Shown: positions 63,111-64,000 of the stretch, piece after piece
Numbering within the stretch: the first letter of the stretch is position 1
Layout of the letters: each line of letters opens with the position of its first letter
From: an uncultured Flavobacteriaceae bacterium
GTDB lineage: Bacteria; Bacteroidota; Bacteroidia; Flavobacteriales; Flavobacteriaceae
DNA: 64,000 nucleotides
Assembly: GCA_947502975.1 (NCBI GenBank)
Contig: CANNBV010000001.1
Span: 496,001 to 560,000 of the forward strand
Direction of reading: 5' to 3'
The notes under the pieces: generated by a model
The model's database searches: none
Seen by the model: only the letters and a program-made list of their open reading frames with translations
What the model was told of the DNA's origin: nothing
Program-made: the position numbers and the translations under genes

Positions 63111-63147
63111 AAACCGTTAAAAGCTTAATTAGCTTTTAACGGTTTTT
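63111..63147. terminator. Terminator-like hairpin in a divergent gap
   Basis: Stem AAACCGTTAAAAGCT / AGCTTTTAACGGTTT with loop TAATT, A and T tracts on both sides. Both flanking genes (start at 63009 minus, start at 63177 plus) point away from it, so it cannot end either; it may block read-through or act as a regulatory hairpin. Confidence 0.7.
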
Positions 63148-63176
63148 TATCTTTGGCATTCAAAAAAAATAGCTAA

Positions 63177-64000
63177 ATGAAATATACAAATCTTCCAAAC
63201 ACAGATATAAAAGTCAGTAAAGTATGTTTAGGTTCTATGACTTGGGGAAACCAGAACACAGAAGCCGAAGGACATGCCCAAATAGATTATGCTCTAGATA
63301 AAGGTGTAAATTTTATTGATACTGCCGAATTGTATCCAGTACCAGCCACTGCAGAAACGAGCGGACGTACAAGCGAAATAATAGGCACATGGATAAAAAA
63401 AACGGGCAAGAGGGATAAGGTAGTTATCGCATCTAAAATTGCTGGCCCTGGAGATTACACAGCTCATATTAGAACCACAGGCTTTAGCCCACAATCTATT
63501 CAAGAAGCTGTAGATGCAGAATTAAAACGTTTGCAAACAGATTATATCGATTTATACCAATTGCATTGGCCAGAGCGTGATACTAATAAGTTTGGAATTC
63601 GTAATTTCCCGTACAACTCTACGCAACAATGGCAAGACAACTTTACTGAAGTTTTAGAAGCATTAAACCACCAAGTTAAGGCTGGAAAAATAAGACATTT
63701 TGGCTTATCTAACGAAAACTCTTGGGGAACCATGCGCTATTTGCAAGAAGCAAAAAATAAAGGTTGGCAAAGACCAATAACCATACAAAACTCTTATTCA
63801 CTAATAAATCGCGTATTTGAATACGATTTGGTTGAGGTAAGTATGCGTGAAAAAGTTGGGTTATTGGCCTATTCTCCATTGGCATTTGGTGTACTTTCAG
63901 GAAAATATATAAAAGGTACTGCAGCAGATAATGCCCGCTTGAAATTGTTTCCTAGGTTTGCACGTTACAGTGGAGAGCAAGCTACTGAAGCAGCAAAACG
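63177..64000 (+). CDS. Aldo/keto reductase (Tas-like), cut by the right edge
   Basis: The ATG at 63177 opens a frame that stays open to the end of the window (274 codons). MKYTNLPNTDIKVSKVCLGS, TWGNQNTEAEGHAQIDYALD and KGVNFIDTAELYP (catalytic Asp and Tyr) are seen. VVIASKI carries the Lys and DYIDLYQLHWPERDTNKFG the His. AGKIRHFGLSNENSWG and LLAYSPLAFGVLSGKY follow. These are the NADPH-dependent aldo/keto reductase motifs, and the insertion after HWPERD is typical of Tas-like enzymes. The natural substrate is unknown. Confidence 0.9.
   Translation, partial: MKYTNLPNTDIKVSKVCLGSMTWGNQNTEAEGHAQIDYALDKGVNFIDTAELYPVPATAETSGRTSEIIGTWIKKTGKRDKVVIASKIAGPGDYTAHIRTTGFSPQSIQEAVDAELKRLQTDYIDLYQLHWPERDTNKFGIRNFPYNSTQQWQDNFTEVLEALNHQVKAGKIRHFGLSNENSWGTMRYLQEAKNKGWQRPITIQNSYSLINRVFEYDLVEVSMREKVGLLAYSPLAFGVLSGKYIKGTAADNARLKLFPRFARYSGEQATEAAK

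Noticed and set aside
1-64000. tRNA or rRNA genes
   Set aside because: No cloverleaf with a GTTCGANNC-type T-loop or conserved rRNA block was noticed on either strand by reading; a covariance-model scan was not possible.

Overview
The window is a low-GC, gene-dense piece of a Flavobacteriaceae (Bacteroidota) chromosome, probably a marine flavobacterium. Supporting signs are a type IX secretion C-terminal domain, DUF5689, DUF3078 and DUF2480 proteins, a SUF operon of flavobacterial layout, a TonB receptor with a carboxypeptidase-regulatory-like N-terminus, Bacteroidota promoter elements (TAnnTTTG) and almost no Shine-Dalgarno sequences. I cannot name the species.

Layout. 1-9.7 kb: the start of a secreted endonuclease/exonuclease/phosphatase (EEP) family protein, a TonB receptor plus DUF5689 lipoprotein pair, an ankyrin/PD40 protein, a DUF1801 protein, a secreted glycosidase and a second EEP protein. 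9.8-15.4 kb: HflX GTPase, a TPR/LuxR-type regulator divergent from an SGNH hydrolase lipoprotein, and a DUF3078 protein. 15.5-24.2 kb: the SUF iron-sulfur cluster operon on the minus strand, IscA-like, sufB, (OB-like lipoprotein), sufC, (four-helix protein), sufD, sufS, (META protein), sufE, DUF59 protein and DUF2480; three passenger genes sit among the suf genes.

24.5-37.5 kb is the accessory island and the most interesting part. Two large secreted Rhs-family proteins flank a small lipocalin-like protein. The second Rhs protein ends in a JAB-like peptidase toxin tip and is followed 5 bp later by a candidate immunity gene. After it comes an array of six further small genes (lipoproteins, a membrane-anchored protein, cytosolic proteins). 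The genes are separated by seven further copies of a roughly 110-200 bp element: a left palindromic arm, a rho-independent-type terminator and an inverted right arm. Two cassettes still carry sizeable promoterless, startless toxin-tail remnants upstream of the small gene. One copy of the element is fused to a 252-bp fragment of an Rhs core. I read this as a reservoir of displaced toxin-tip/immunity ends arranged as cassettes between palindromic repeats.

37.5-44.3 kb: a diheme peroxidase with an MbnP-like partner (MbnH/MbnP-type pair), a propeller-like lipoprotein and a choice-of-anchor B lipoprotein, apparently one operon; then thiL and paralogous small zinc-ribbon-like proteins. 44.3-64 kb is mostly core: alpha/beta hydrolase, BrnQ transporter, an ACT-type protein divergent from aspartate kinase, aminopeptidase P, a T9SS-exported metalloprotease, the sdhCAB operon with one passenger gene, an M28 peptidase, a very large outer-membrane protein, exonuclease III, an OmpA-family lipoprotein, an unknown protein and an aldo/keto reductase that runs off the right edge.

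Several families of intergenic repeats are scattered between core genes: GTCA...TGAC-ended inverted repeats, GGGCGTT...CCCTAACGC structured elements and an AGCCCCGAT...GGGAAATAGCT element. Domain assignments rest on motif recognition only; no database search was run.
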